From NCBI GenBank assembly GCA_017935025.1, contig JAGBIL010000010.1:1-64000 (forward strand): 64,000 nt of DNA. The letters are read 5' to 3'. Source of the DNA: Opitutales bacterium (lineage in GTDB: Bacteria > Verrucomicrobiota > Verrucomicrobiia > Opitutales > UBA953). Below are positions 1 to 8,141 of the stretch, piece by piece. Below the pieces are notes generated by a model. It worked only from the letters and a program-made list of their open reading frames with translations. It was not told the origin of the DNA and made no database searches. Position 1 is the stretch's first letter, and each line of letters begins with the position of its first letter. Both the position numbers and the translations under genes were made by a program.

Positions 1-1
1 G

Positions 2-190
2 TGGTTCAAATCGTGCCTCGTTGCCGGGAAGCGCTGTGTTGACCTTTTCGACCTTTACGATGACAAGTTGACGAAATGGCACGGGCTGGCGTCCGATTGG
101 CGTGTTCCCGGAGACAGGGAACTGCACCCGCGCGGACTTTTCGCAGAACTTTACAGAGCCGCCGCCGCGCTCCCGACATTTACCGCGTAA
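2..190 (+). CDS. C-terminal end of an unidentified phage-region protein (partial)
   Basis: Reading frame 2 is open from the left edge to a TAA at 188-190 and encodes the last 62 residues of a protein, from W-F-K-S-C to T-F-T-A. The fragment is rich in charged and aromatic residues. I cannot assign a family. It is co-directional with the small HTH gene that starts 150 bp downstream. The start lies outside the window. Confidence 0.5.
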   Translation, partial: WFKSCLVAGKRCVDLFDLYDDKLTKWHGLASDWRVPGDRELHPRGLFAELYRAAAALPTFTA

Positions 191-340
191 CTTACCCGGG
201 TTTCGATGAAAAACACCCCTAAGGAATCTTTTTTTTCACTCCCCAAACGCCGCTGGGTCGCGCACCCACGATGATTTTTGAGCGCAGCGAAAAAATCGGC
301 GTGTTGCACACTCATCTAAAACGGAGAAAAGCGTAAAAAA

Positions 341-676
341 ATGGGAAGCGGTTTTGAAAATATCGCAGATCCGGAATCTGATTTTCGGGATGAGATCGAC
401 CTTTTCGGTGAAGTTCAGCCGGAAAGAGACGTCCGCGTTCCCGCGCACCGAAAGCTTACGCCGGAGCAACTTTCAAAGCATCGCCGCCGACGGCTTCATC
501 CGTTGGTGCGTGCGCAATTAGCCCTGGAGCTTGCTTTTACCAACAAAACCGCAAAATTCTTAGCGAAAGAGTTCAACGTGAGCCCGCAATCGGTTTCGCA
601 GTTAAAAAAGCGGATTCAATCCGCAAGACCGCTTTTGCGGTTCTATCGCAAAGACGGGAGACTTTTTTTTGAATAA
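341..676 (+). CDS. Small helix-turn-helix protein, phage region
   Basis: A 111-residue basic protein. Residues about 55-95 (LAKEFNVSPQSVSQLKKRI) look like a helix-turn-helix, with a preceding Arg/His-rich stretch (KHRRRRLH). It sits just upstream of a head or tail-type gene and the terminase large subunit, so a role as a regulator or as a small terminase subunit is possible. A second Nu1-like candidate lies on the opposite strand at 3116-3646, so the small-terminase role is undecided. The next gene starts one base after this stop, indicating translational coupling. Confidence 0.55.
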   Translation: MGSGFENIADPESDFRDEIDLFGEVQPERDVRVPAHRKLTPEQLSKHRRRRLHPLVRAQLALELAFTNKTAKFLAKEFNVSPQSVSQLKKRIQSARPLLRFYRKDGRLFFE

Positions 677-677
677 A

Positions 678-1253
678 ATGAATACTCGAATTATCAATAC
701 TTCAAACCTTGAGAAGACGCTTTCGGCGTATGCCGGTTTAACGAAAAAGGCTTCGACCGAAGTTGTACGCGAGGTCGCCAAGCGGTTTGCCCGGATTGTC
801 CTAAAAATGACGCCGCCTTTTGCCGGCGGCGGGAAACGCAAAACGCACACGGATTTTTTGAAAAAGCGCATTAAGGAAATGCGGCTCCCGCGCGGGCGTC
901 TCTCCAAGAAAATGATAGCGACGCGTAAGATGAGCAAGAAAGAGGCGACGGCGTATTATCGCGTTGCCGTTGCCCGGCAGGGGGAGCTTCTTTCCGGTTG
1001 GAATGCCGTTGCCCGTGCCGCCGGCTTAAAAACTCCGGCATGGATCGCGCGCCATGGCGAGAAGCACGGTGCCGCGCGGGAACGTATAACAAACACCGGC
1101 TCGCAGATGCTCGTTTCTTTCTCGGACGCGTCACAAATGCGCCGTCGCAACGATATGCGCCGCATTGCCGCTTCAGCCGTAAAGCGGACGGAATCCGGGC
1201 TACGCGGCTCCGTTGAACACATTTTGCGGAAAAAAACGCGAATGCGCCGATGA
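678..1253 (+). CDS. Basic phage-region protein, possibly a virion or minor tail protein
   Basis: A 191-residue, strongly basic protein. I chose the ATG at 678, one base after the upstream stop; an in-frame TTG at 669 is the alternative. The segment around residues 100-125 (RQGELLSGWNAVARAAG) resembles virion morphogenesis or HK97-gp10-like proteins only loosely, so the function is tentative. The ATG of the terminase gene overlaps its stop by four bases (1250-1253). The three genes 341, 678 and 1250 therefore form one coupled transcription unit. Confidence 0.5.
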   Translation: MNTRIINTSNLEKTLSAYAGLTKKASTEVVREVAKRFARIVLKMTPPFAGGGKRKTHTDFLKKRIKEMRLPRGRLSKKMIATRKMSKKEATAYYRVAVARQGELLSGWNAVARAAGLKTPAWIARHGEKHGAARERITNTGSQMLVSFSDASQMRRRNDMRRIAASAVKRTESGLRGSVEHILRKKTRMRR

Positions 1254-3061
1254 ATCCTTTCTCCGCTAAATCTCCGCTTGAGCGTGTTCGCGACGCTTTG
1301 TTTTCGGCGTGGAATCCGCCGGAAACGCTAACACCGGCGAAATGGTGCGAAAGGCACATTGCGGAAATCCCGTATTCACCGATTCCGGGCGCTTTCCGGT
1401 TGGAAAACGCTCCGATGATGCGCGCCGTGATGGAGGCGATAGTCAACCCGCGAATTCAAACCGTAAGCATCATTGCCTCGATTCAAAGCTCCAAAACCCT
1501 GGCGCCCGAACTGACGCTCGCTTACATCATCGCCAACATGCCCGGCCCGGCGCTCTGGCTGGACACCACCGACGCCAACGCCAAAAACGAATCGGAATCC
1601 CGCCTCCAGCCTCTTTTCGAAAACTGCAAACCCGTAAAAAACCTGTTCCCGTTTGATAAAAATAAGAAGCGTAACGCCGCGATTTTTTTCCGTAACGGCA
1701 TGCCGCTGTGGATCCTCGGCGCAAACAACAAACGTAATTTGCAAAGCCGCTCTATCCGCTGGCTTTTCGGAGACGAAACGTGGCTGTGGGCTCCCGGGCG
1801 AATGTCCGAGGCGGAGGCACGCGTTTCCGCTTTCGGGCGCCTCGGTAAATGCGTGTTTTTCTCGCAAGCCGGTTTTGCCGGAGATGATACGGACGTAAAA
1901 TTCCGTTCATCCACGCAAAACGAATGGTGCTTCGAGTGTCCGCATTGCGGAGCCGTCCGGCCGTTTAAGTGGGAAAACGTGCACTGGGACGCTCTCGCAA
2001 AGGACGCGGAAACGGGCAAGTGGGATTTTTCCCGCGTTCGCGAATCCGCAAAACTTTTTTGCGCGGAATGCGGAGCCGCATTCGACGATACGGAGGGAAC
2101 GCGTACGCGTTTGAGCAAAACCGCGCGATTTGTCCCGCAAAACGCCAATGCTGCCGCCGGCGTTGAAGGTTTTCACTGGAACGCCCTCGCGACTATGAGC
2201 TGGGGCGTGCTCGCCGAAATGTTCCTGCGTGCCACCGCCGAAGCTCGCGCCGGAAATCCGGACAACCTCAAAGCCTTTTTTCAAAAACGACTCGCAATCC
2301 CGTGGAACGAAGAGGAACACGATTTCGCCGCCGAAGTTTTCACAGAAACCTCCGACTATACGCTCGGACAAGACGACTGGGACCTCGAAGGCGTTGCCGA
2401 TGCCGCAACGCGCAGCTTCGTTCCCGCCGGCGAATGGACCGGAGATCCCGCAGCACCCCGCCTCCGGTTCCTCACCGCGGACGTACAGGAAGGCTATTTT
2501 TATTTTGTCATCCGCAGCTGGAGCCCGCACGGAGATTCCCGCCTTATCAATTGCGGAATGGTACAAACCTTTGACGAAATCGCTCAATTGCGCGACAAAT
2601 GGCGCGTTCCCGCCCGGTTTGTTTTCCTCGACGGTTCTTTCAACACGCAGCGCGTCGCGGAGTGGTGCGCAAAAAACCGGGCCATCGTACTCATGGGCGA
2701 CCGCGTTGCCGGGCGTGCGTTTTTCCGGCATCCGGATAAACGGGAACGCGTTTACGCCCCGCGCCGCTTGATTAAAACCTCCGGGAACAATGTTGCCGAA
2801 AGCTACTATTTTTCGAATTTGAGCTGTAAGGACAAACTAACGGAGCTTCGCTCCGGAGAAAGCCCGGCAAAGTGGGAACTCCCCTCGGATGTCCCCGTCA
2901 ACTATCTTCGCCAAATCTCCGGAAGCGAGTACCGCACCCTTACCGCCGCCAACAAACCGATCTGGCTCCAGCGCGGGCGCCGCCCGAATCACTTTTTCGA
3001 CTGCGAATCCATGCAGATTTGCGCCGCTCACATGGCGAATATTTTTCAACCGAAAGAGTGA
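1250..3061 (+). CDS. Phage terminase large subunit, GpA family
   Basis: A 603-residue packaging ATPase/nuclease expected to cut concatemeric DNA and drive it into the prohead. The N-terminal half has the GpA pattern with an ATPase core: a P-loop position around residues 76-83 (ASIQSSKT) and a Walker B-like WLFGDETWLW near 175-185. A zinc-finger pair follows, CFECPHCG near 225 and CAECGA near 267. The C-terminal nuclease region includes FLTADVQEGYFYF, a typical GpA acidic strand. Oddly, the P-loop reads QSSKT where QxGKT/S is usual, so the key glycine is replaced. The length fits GpA proteins (about 600-650). Confidence 0.9.
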   Translation: MNPFSAKSPLERVRDALFSAWNPPETLTPAKWCERHIAEIPYSPIPGAFRLENAPMMRAVMEAIVNPRIQTVSIIASIQSSKTLAPELTLAYIIANMPGPALWLDTTDANAKNESESRLQPLFENCKPVKNLFPFDKNKKRNAAIFFRNGMPLWILGANNKRNLQSRSIRWLFGDETWLWAPGRMSEAEARVSAFGRLGKCVFFSQAGFAGDDTDVKFRSSTQNEWCFECPHCGAVRPFKWENVHWDALAKDAETGKWDFSRVRESAKLFCAECGAAFDDTEGTRTRLSKTARFVPQNANAAAGVEGFHWNALATMSWGVLAEMFLRATAEARAGNPDNLKAFFQKRLAIPWNEEEHDFAAEVFTETSDYTLGQDDWDLEGVADAATRSFVPAGEWTGDPAAPRLRFLTADVQEGYFYFVIRSWSPHGDSRLINCGMVQTFDEIAQLRDKWRVPARFVFLDGSFNTQRVAEWCAKNRAIVLMGDRVAGRAFFRHPDKRERVYAPRRLIKTSGNNVAESYYFSNLSCKDKLTELRSGESPAKWELPSDVPVNYLRQISGSEYRTLTAANKPIWLQRGRRPNHFFDCESMQICAAHMANIFQPKE

Positions 3062-3115
3062 TAAGCCCAGACGTGTGAGTGCAATCAGGAACGATAAAAC
3101 CCGTTTCTTTAACTT

Positions 3116-3646
3116 TTATCCCCTCTCCGAGACTTTTGCGCAAAAATCGGTGTGGAATTTTTCCATGAAAAGGAGCAGTTTTGCGGACTGATCGCGGGTA
3201 AGCTCCAACTCCACGGAGAGCGCGTTGACGGCGTCGACCGTTGCGGCGCGGTGATGGATGCCCTTCAGCCGCCCGCAAAATTCCGTCACGGTTTTTTCGA
3301 CATCGGCGACATCGACCAGTTCGCCGCGTAGCTTGGCGGCCTCGAGCTCCGCTTTTTCCGCGCGCGCCTTGCGTTCCCGGATAAGCACATTCCGGTGCTC
3401 GAGTTTAGCCTCGCGAGCGTCATCTCCTAACGCGAACGCATCCTTTCCCTCCGTCCGACTTTTAAAGAAAGCCCTCCAAGGCTCCAGCTCGTAGGAACCG
3501 TTTGCGACCGTTCCCGGATTGCCGGGCTCAAGAAGCATGTTCGCGACGGTTTTTTCGTGGCAACCGAGCGCAGCGGCCAGTTCCCGGCGCGACGGTACGA
3601 AGCGGCGCACATCGGCCGAAGGCGATTCAAGGGCGAAGGTTTCCAT
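3116..3646 (-). CDS. Nu1-like terminase small subunit or DNA-binding phage protein
   Basis: A 176-residue protein. An N-terminal winged-HTH-like part (SRRELAAALGCHEKTVANM, residues about 19-37) is followed by a long charged helix (residues about 80-115, ERKARAEKAELEAAKLRGEL) and a segment VADVEKTVTEFCGRL. That succession is typical of lambda Nu1-like small terminase subunits. It is on the strand opposite to the GpA gene and converges with it across 54 bp. It lies two bases downstream of the tape-measure gene. A small terminase gene behind a tape measure is an unusual order and suggests rearrangement. Confidence 0.6.
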   Translation of the reverse strand: METFALESPSADVRRFVPSRRELAAALGCHEKTVANMLLEPGNPGTVANGSYELEPWRAFFKSRTEGKDAFALGDDAREAKLEHRNVLIRERKARAEKAELEAAKLRGELVDVADVEKTVTEFCGRLKGIHHRAATVDAVNALSVELELTRDQSAKLLLFMEKFHTDFCAKVSERG

Positions 3647-3648
3647 GA

Positions 3649-5694
3649 TTACGCAAACGTGGCTTGGAGCGATTTTTGGAGTGACCCGTCGATGGAGCGC
3701 AAAGTGCCGTCGATGCGTTGCTGAACCGTCAACTGCGAGCGAGCCACGGAAACGGCGGCATTTTCGTTCCCGCCGATCTGTAACGAACGCCCGCCGCCGA
3801 CACCCGCCAACTCATCCGCGACTAAACCGTGTCCGATACGCGTTCCCGGATCCTCTCCGGAAAGACTTTCCTTCGCCATCTCGAGGCGGAGAATTTTCTG
3901 AGCCATGCGGCCCGAATCCGCTTCGTTGAAGCCCTGCGATTTGTATTGCGAAACAAGCTCCGCATAACGCGCTTTTGCTTTCTCCTGTGCGAGGATTTTC
4001 GCGTTCCCGGAGATTTCCGCCTCAAACAAGGCTTTTTGCCGCTCATAAGCGGCGGAGGCAAGCTCGAGTGCCTTTACTTTTTCCCGCTCTTTTGCGGCGG
4101 CTTCGGCGGCGGCGTTGTTTGCCGCATCGACAAGGGTGAAATACTGCTCATTTAACTGCTCCAGCCGGTTGACTTCGTTGACCAGCCACTCCGAACCGTT
4201 CCCGCTTGCCAACCCGTCGTCCATCCGGGCCCGGTGATTGTTCAGCCAATCGGAAAATTTTTCGTAAGATTCGAAACCGTGTTGCTGCAGAAACAACCCC
4301 GGGCGAACTTCAACCGGAGCCACGTCCAACGCACGCTTATCCGCCGCACTCTTGCGTTCATTGGATATTTTTGCCCAGAGCTCTTGCGCCCTGCGGTTAT
4401 TTTCGGCGGCGTTCACATCCGCTTCGACGCGCTTGCGCGTAGCTTCCGCAAGCTCAAGCTCAGCGGTTTTGCGTTCCCGCAAGAGCTTGATGTTTTTGCG
4501 GATAACGTCGAAATTGAGAGAGCTCCCGCCATTGACGTAAAGATCGGTCGCAATGCGCCTGGCCTCCTTTTCGGCTTCTTTGAGTTGTTGCGGGTTTGCC
4601 GCCTTTTCCATCGCCTCAAAGGAGCGTTGGAGCCGCTGATTTACGGCGATACTTTTTTCCGCTGCAGCGGTTTCCTCCTTCATGGATTGAACCCATTTTT
4701 CAAAACCTACAAGCGAGGCAATACCGCCAAACGCGACCAGCGCAGAAACAAGCGGATTCGTTGCAAAAAACGCGGAGGAAATGCTACCGTGCAAACCTTT
4801 GAACCCGACGGCAAGCGTTGCGACTACCGCGCCGACGTTTGCGAGCGCCGCGCCGAAACGCTCTGCTAAGGCTTTGTTTTCCGAAAGGAATTTTCCGACA
4901 CTCTGAAGCCACGGCGTGAGGCTTTCCGCAATCGGTTTGGCAAATTCTGCGAGCAGAATCTTCCAGTTCGCAAGCATCGTCCCCGCACTCCCGCCGAAAG
5001 TGTTACTCAGCGCCGCGGCTTGCCCGGCAAATTGCCCCGTTCCCGTGGAAACCGCGAGAATCGCCTTTTCAACTTCCGCGAACGAGAGCGTTCCCGCTGC
5101 CGCCATCTTGCGAAGTTCCGTTTCCGCAACGCCCGTCTGCTTCACTAATTCCGGAAAGATGTTTACGCCTTTCTGTGCGAACATATCCAGAAAACCGGCT
5201 TCAAAGCGTCCGGAGGCTTTAGACTTTACGAAATTGCCGATGAGTTCATTAATGTCGAGTCCCGTTCCCGCGCTTAAATCGTGGAACGCTGTCGTCCATT
5301 TTTTGATGTCCGAAGAGCTTTTGAAAACGGAGGAGAGACGTCCGGCAACACTCGCGAGCTGTTCAAAACTCATCGTACCGTTCGCGGCTTCGTCTCGCAA
5401 TTCCTCGCAAAGATGCTTTGCCGCTTCCAATCCGCCGACTAACGGAGCAAGCCGCGTAGCGGCATCTTCCCAGCGCGTAAACTCCGCAAGCGGCGCGGAA
5501 AGCGCTTTTCCAACCGTCGCAGAGACGCTCTTTACGCCATGGAAAACCATGGAGAGATTTCCGTAGAATTGAACGATTTCCGCACGCTTCTCTTTGAGCG
5601 TCTGAGACAACGTTGTAACGCTTGCCCGAATTTCTTTAACTCCGTTTAAAAACGGAGCCGTGTTTGCACTAAATGTAAGTGATATGTCTGCCAT
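3649..5694 (-). CDS. Phage tail tape measure protein
   Basis: A 681-residue protein of tape-measure type, which sets tail length and scaffolds tail assembly. The N-terminal 60 residues are coiled-coil. Residues about 100-260 carry the usual tape-measure region (SVFKSSSDIKKW, DINELIGNFVKSKASGR, ALSNTFGGSAGTMLANWK). A hydrophobic stretch lies near 300-330 (VVATLAVGFKGLHG, LVSALVAFGGIASLVGF), followed by long alanine/glutamate-rich coiled-coil to the end. Upstream on the same strand is the frameshifting chaperone pair at 6102-6736, the standard order for tailed phages, although a plus-strand gene (5751-6086) lies between them. Confidence 0.85.
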   Translation of the reverse strand: MADISLTFSANTAPFLNGVKEIRASVTTLSQTLKEKRAEIVQFYGNLSMVFHGVKSVSATVGKALSAPLAEFTRWEDAATRLAPLVGGLEAAKHLCEELRDEAANGTMSFEQLASVAGRLSSVFKSSSDIKKWTTAFHDLSAGTGLDINELIGNFVKSKASGRFEAGFLDMFAQKGVNIFPELVKQTGVAETELRKMAAAGTLSFAEVEKAILAVSTGTGQFAGQAAALSNTFGGSAGTMLANWKILLAEFAKPIAESLTPWLQSVGKFLSENKALAERFGAALANVGAVVATLAVGFKGLHGSISSAFFATNPLVSALVAFGGIASLVGFEKWVQSMKEETAAAEKSIAVNQRLQRSFEAMEKAANPQQLKEAEKEARRIATDLYVNGGSSLNFDVIRKNIKLLRERKTAELELAEATRKRVEADVNAAENNRRAQELWAKISNERKSAADKRALDVAPVEVRPGLFLQQHGFESYEKFSDWLNNHRARMDDGLASGNGSEWLVNEVNRLEQLNEQYFTLVDAANNAAAEAAAKEREKVKALELASAAYERQKALFEAEISGNAKILAQEKAKARYAELVSQYKSQGFNEADSGRMAQKILRLEMAKESLSGEDPGTRIGHGLVADELAGVGGGRSLQIGGNENAAVSVARSQLTVQQRIDGTLRSIDGSLQKSLQATFA

Positions 5695-5750
5695 TGCGTC
5701 TTGACGGAGATTTAAAACAATTGTTTATTTATGAAAGAAAGGATGAGCCG

Positions 5751-6086
5751 ATGTTAATTTTAATTACGATTCTCATTGCCGTAGCCGTATTCGGAGGGTG
5801 GAATGCGTTATTAAAAACGTTGCTGTGGAGCCCGGTTGCTATTCTTGCGTTCATTGTGTTCATTGCGAACTCGCAAGATGCGAGAGTCGGAATTTTGATC
5901 TTTGTCGCTTGTTTAGCATTCGGATTTTGTTTTGCTGCTTGGCGTGAAAAACAAAAGAGAGCGAACGACGATTTAGGAACATACCGTAAAAATATTGAAG
6001 TAGAACAATACCGGAAAGAGCGCGAACGCCGCGAGTTTGAGCGAGAATCGAGGCTCCGGGCGCAAGAAGCGAAAACACGGCTTTAA
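5751..6086 (+). CDS. Small membrane protein with charged C-terminal helix
   Basis: I set the start at the ATG at 5751, preceded by a purine-rich GAAAGGATGAGC stretch, giving 111 residues. Two hydrophobic segments (about residues 1-45 and 50-68, ILITILIAVAVFGG and GILIFVACLAFGF) are followed by a strongly charged helix rich in R, E and K. It is transcribed against the flanking tail genes and ends in a perfect hairpin terminator. This looks like a cargo (moron) gene rather than a virion part. Function unknown. Confidence 0.55.
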   Translation: MLILITILIAVAVFGGWNALLKTLLWSPVAILAFIVFIANSQDARVGILIFVACLAFGFCFAAWREKQKRANDDLGTYRKNIEVEQYRKERERREFERESRLRAQEAKTRL

Positions 6087-6126
6087 CAACGTTCCCGCGA
6101 ATTACCTCGCGGGAACGTTGTTTTGT
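6087..6126 (+). terminator. Hairpin terminator built from an inverted GGGAACG pair
   Basis: A perfect 14-bp stem (6087-6100 with 6107-6120), loop ATTACC, followed by TTTTG. Each arm contains one copy of the GCGGGAACG word. It closes the small membrane-protein gene and, read on the other strand, overlaps the end of the frameshifted tail chaperone. Confidence 0.85.
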
Positions 6127-6736
6127 AGCGCCTTCCATCGCTTGATGTTTTCGCAAAACCGGTGTTCTTCCTGCGGGGTGCGGTTAGTCCATTGCGTAGA
6201 ACACCCGGCGTAGAGCATTGCCAGGTGTGCGAACTGGTAAAGGTTTGCGAGCGGCATTTCGAGCATTTCGGAAACGGGTAGGTGAAGTTCGCGCCCGACG
6301 GAGAAAAGCAACGCGGCTATTCCGCCGGGCTCTGCCCGTTTTTTGACGGCGGGAGCGACGGATCCGGGAGTGCCGAGGCTTGAGCGAGGCGTACGGCTTG
6401 CGCATCTCCGGCAAGCGCGGAAAGGATTGCGGGAATTTTGTCCGGCGGGATTGCCGCGCAAAATTCGTCTGCTTTTTCGGCAAGCGCCGCGCGGGAACGG
6501 TAAACGGTTTGGCGTACTTCCTCGAGCGGCGCTGCGTGGATGTAAAGAAATTCGGCGATGTCCGAAATGGAAATTTCGTTACCGGCTTTTGCGGCGGTAT
6601 CGACGGAGGCAAGCGGCGAGCCGATACGTGCGAGCATCGAAAGCGAGGCGAGAGAGATTTTTCGCATTTTCACGCCGGGAGCGATTTCGGTTTCGCCGGG
6701 TGCGAGCATGGATTGATTGAGAATGTCTTGGCGCAT
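6102..6736 (-). CDS. Tail assembly chaperone, -1 frameshift product (GT-type)
   Basis: Two overlapping minus-strand frames sit upstream of the tape measure. The first (6317-6736, 139 residues, MRQDILNQSM to NGQSPAE) is the unshifted G-type product. The codons TCA AAA AAC in that frame contain the heptamer A-AAA-AAC (plus-strand 6338-6344). A one-base backward slip there continues as KKRAEPGGIAALLFSVGRE and runs to 6102. The shifted tail (VGRELHLPVSEMLEMPLANLYQF) looks like real protein, with no own start needed. Programmed -1 frameshifting between two chaperone frames just before the tape measure is a conserved feature of long-tailed phages. A GC stem (CGGGC-AGA-GCCCG) directly follows the heptamer. 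Confidence 0.75.
6317..6736 (-). CDS. Tail assembly chaperone, unshifted product (G-type)
   Basis: The 139-residue zero-frame product starts at the ATG at 6734-6736 and ends at TAG just after the slippery heptamer. It includes a predicted helical middle (ISISDIAEFLYIHAAPLEEVRQ). The start is preceded by the same leader motif (CTAAAAAATCTCCGATTTTT) that precedes the divergent gene at 7018. No Shine-Dalgarno-like purine run is visible there, which is odd. In known phages the unshifted product is made in large excess over the shifted one. Confidence 0.75.
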   Translation of the reverse strand: MRQDILNQSMLAPGETEIAPGVKMRKISLASLSMLARIGSPLASVDTAAKAGNEISISDIAEFLYIHAAPLEEVRQTVYRSRAALAEKADEFCAAIPPDKIPAILSALAGDAQAVRLAQASALPDPSLPPSKNGQSPAE

Positions 6737-7017
6737 AAAAATCGGAGATTTTTTAGTGAATAGTTTCGTCCTTTGTTTTTGCCTCCGGCAAAAACCTTTG
6801 CACTGCGTTATTCATTATTCGTTATTAACTATTAACTAAAAAATCTCCGATTTTTTTTACCATGAACGAACCCATCAAAACATACTAATGAATAGTGAAC
6901 AGTGAATAGTGAATAACGCAGTGTTCAAAGATTTTGCCGAAGGCAAAATCCTTAGCACTGAACTATTCATTATTCATTATTAACTATTAACTAAAAAATC
7001 TCCGATTTTTTTTTACC
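6737..7017. repeat. Tandem composite hairpin elements between divergent phage genes
   Basis: Two related elements lie head to tail. The leader ending CTAAAAAATCTCCGATTTTT(TTT)ACC-ATG occurs as a 156-bp-spaced direct repeat ending at ATGs at 6862 and 7018, and once inverted at 6737-6757 before the minus-strand start at 6736. Between the copies are AT-rich half-palindromes (ATTCATTATT-AACTATTAAC type) and inner hairpins whose stems read TTTTGCC..GGCAAAA. The first copy carries a nine-codon reading frame (6862-6888: M-N-E-P-I-K-T-Y-stop) resembling the first codons of the gene at 7018 (M-K-D-S-I-K-Y). The leader and gene start were apparently duplicated. Confidence 0.8.
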
Positions 7018-7806
7018 ATGAAGGACAGCATCAAATATTTAGGATTCCCGAAATACGGGGAGCAAAAAATCATCACCTCGATTTCCTACGAGGATTCGAT
7101 GAAAGACCGTCCGCGCGGCGTTATCAAATACACCATGCCCGTGCCTTACACGGGGCAAATCCCGGACGAGCCTCCGAACTCGATGACTCAGTTTTTTCCG
7201 GAAAGCATGAAGCTCGTAAAGCGCCATGCAACGGGAACAGATGCCGGAACGACCGAGGTCACGCTTACCTACGAAACTATCGACACCGCGGACATTTTCG
7301 GAAGCGACGAACCGAGCTACAAGTTAAATACGGAAGTCGTAAACGTTTCGATTTTGCTTCACCCGAAGTTTGAAAATATTCCGGAAAAGGAAAAGGTTTT
7401 GCTCAAAGCGTATTCGGACGGCACGCCGCTTGACGCAAAAATCTCGCTTTCGGAAACGAGCCTCGCAATTAAAACGAACGAAAAAAGCACGCTGACGCTC
7501 CTTGCCGCGATGAAGAAGCACGTAACAAGCGCCCCCGGAACCCTGCTGTTTACCAAAATCAAAGCGGGAATAAAAGAGTACAAGGAAGCACGGCTGACGT
7601 GGGAGGAAACCGCCTACTCGCCAACGCTTAAAACGAACGCGGCGAACGTGGGCACCATCGACCGCCCGCCGGGCAACCCGCCGCCCGGGAGCTGGCTCTT
7701 AGAAAAAATCGAAGCCGAGAAAACGCGCAGCGCGAGCGCATGGAAGATCAAAACGACATGGAAATGCGCAGCACCCGGCACCGAGTGGGACCCGGATCTT
7801 TATTGA
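7018..7806 (+). CDS. Phage structural protein, possibly the major tail protein
   Basis: A 262-residue protein with no clear motif (MKDSIKYLGFPKYGEQK at the start, PGTEWDPDLY at the end). It appears mostly beta-stranded, with alternating charged and hydrophobic residues and a Pro-rich turn near 215-222 (DRPPGNPPPG). Its place beside the tail-chaperone pair is where a major tail tube protein would be expected, but it is divergently transcribed from it, so the assignment is weak. The 3' end overlaps the convergent small secreted-protein gene by seven bases. Confidence 0.5.
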   Translation: MKDSIKYLGFPKYGEQKIITSISYEDSMKDRPRGVIKYTMPVPYTGQIPDEPPNSMTQFFPESMKLVKRHATGTDAGTTEVTLTYETIDTADIFGSDEPSYKLNTEVVNVSILLHPKFENIPEKEKVLLKAYSDGTPLDAKISLSETSLAIKTNEKSTLTLLAAMKKHVTSAPGTLLFTKIKAGIKEYKEARLTWEETAYSPTLKTNAANVGTIDRPPGNPPPGSWLLEKIEAEKTRSASAWKIKTTWKCAAPGTEWDPDLY

Positions 7807-8123
7807 ACGCCGGGAAAAGAATCGACGAACTTTACGGAGAAATCACCGAAGCTATCAACGTATTTTACCGTATAGTCCGGAATGTCATCTCCTTCCGCAA
7901 TACGCCAAAGCCCCGGTCCCGTTGCTCCGGAAGAGACAATCTTAACGTGAAGATCCGCAAAAGAATCAACGATTTGAACATCATAATCCGCGAAGCTTCG
8001 GACAATTTTGATTTTTCCGTAACACCTTGCCGCTTTCGCTTTTCGATCGGAATCGGCCCCGACAAAACCGCAGAGCGCAAGCATTGAGAACGCACAAGAC
8101 CAAAGCAGAAATTTTTTCAACAT
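7800..8123 (-). CDS. Small secreted protein with VDSF(A/G)D repeats, prophage cargo
   Basis: I chose the ATG at 8123 (MLKKFLLW), giving 107 residues. A classic signal peptide (LLWSCAFSMLALCGFVGA) is followed by four related units: KIVRSFADYDVQ, IVDSFADLHVKIV, KYVDSFGDFSVK and FVDSFPGVQ. The alternating V/I-x-V pattern suggests a short beta-repeat. It is transcribed against both neighbours, starting 18 bp from the divergent gene at 8142. Such isolated, signal-peptide-bearing genes in prophages are often morons that alter the host surface, but no function can be assigned here. Confidence 0.6.
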   Translation of the reverse strand: MLKKFLLWSCAFSMLALCGFVGADSDRKAKAARCYGKIKIVRSFADYDVQIVDSFADLHVKIVSSGATGPGLWRIAEGDDIPDYTVKYVDSFGDFSVKFVDSFPGVQ

Positions 8124-8141
8124 ATCAGGAGTTTTTGAGTT

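Noticed and set aside
6737-7017. A CRISPR array
   Set aside because: The repeats are few, of unequal length and hairpin-shaped, with no regular spacers. No cas gene is nearby.
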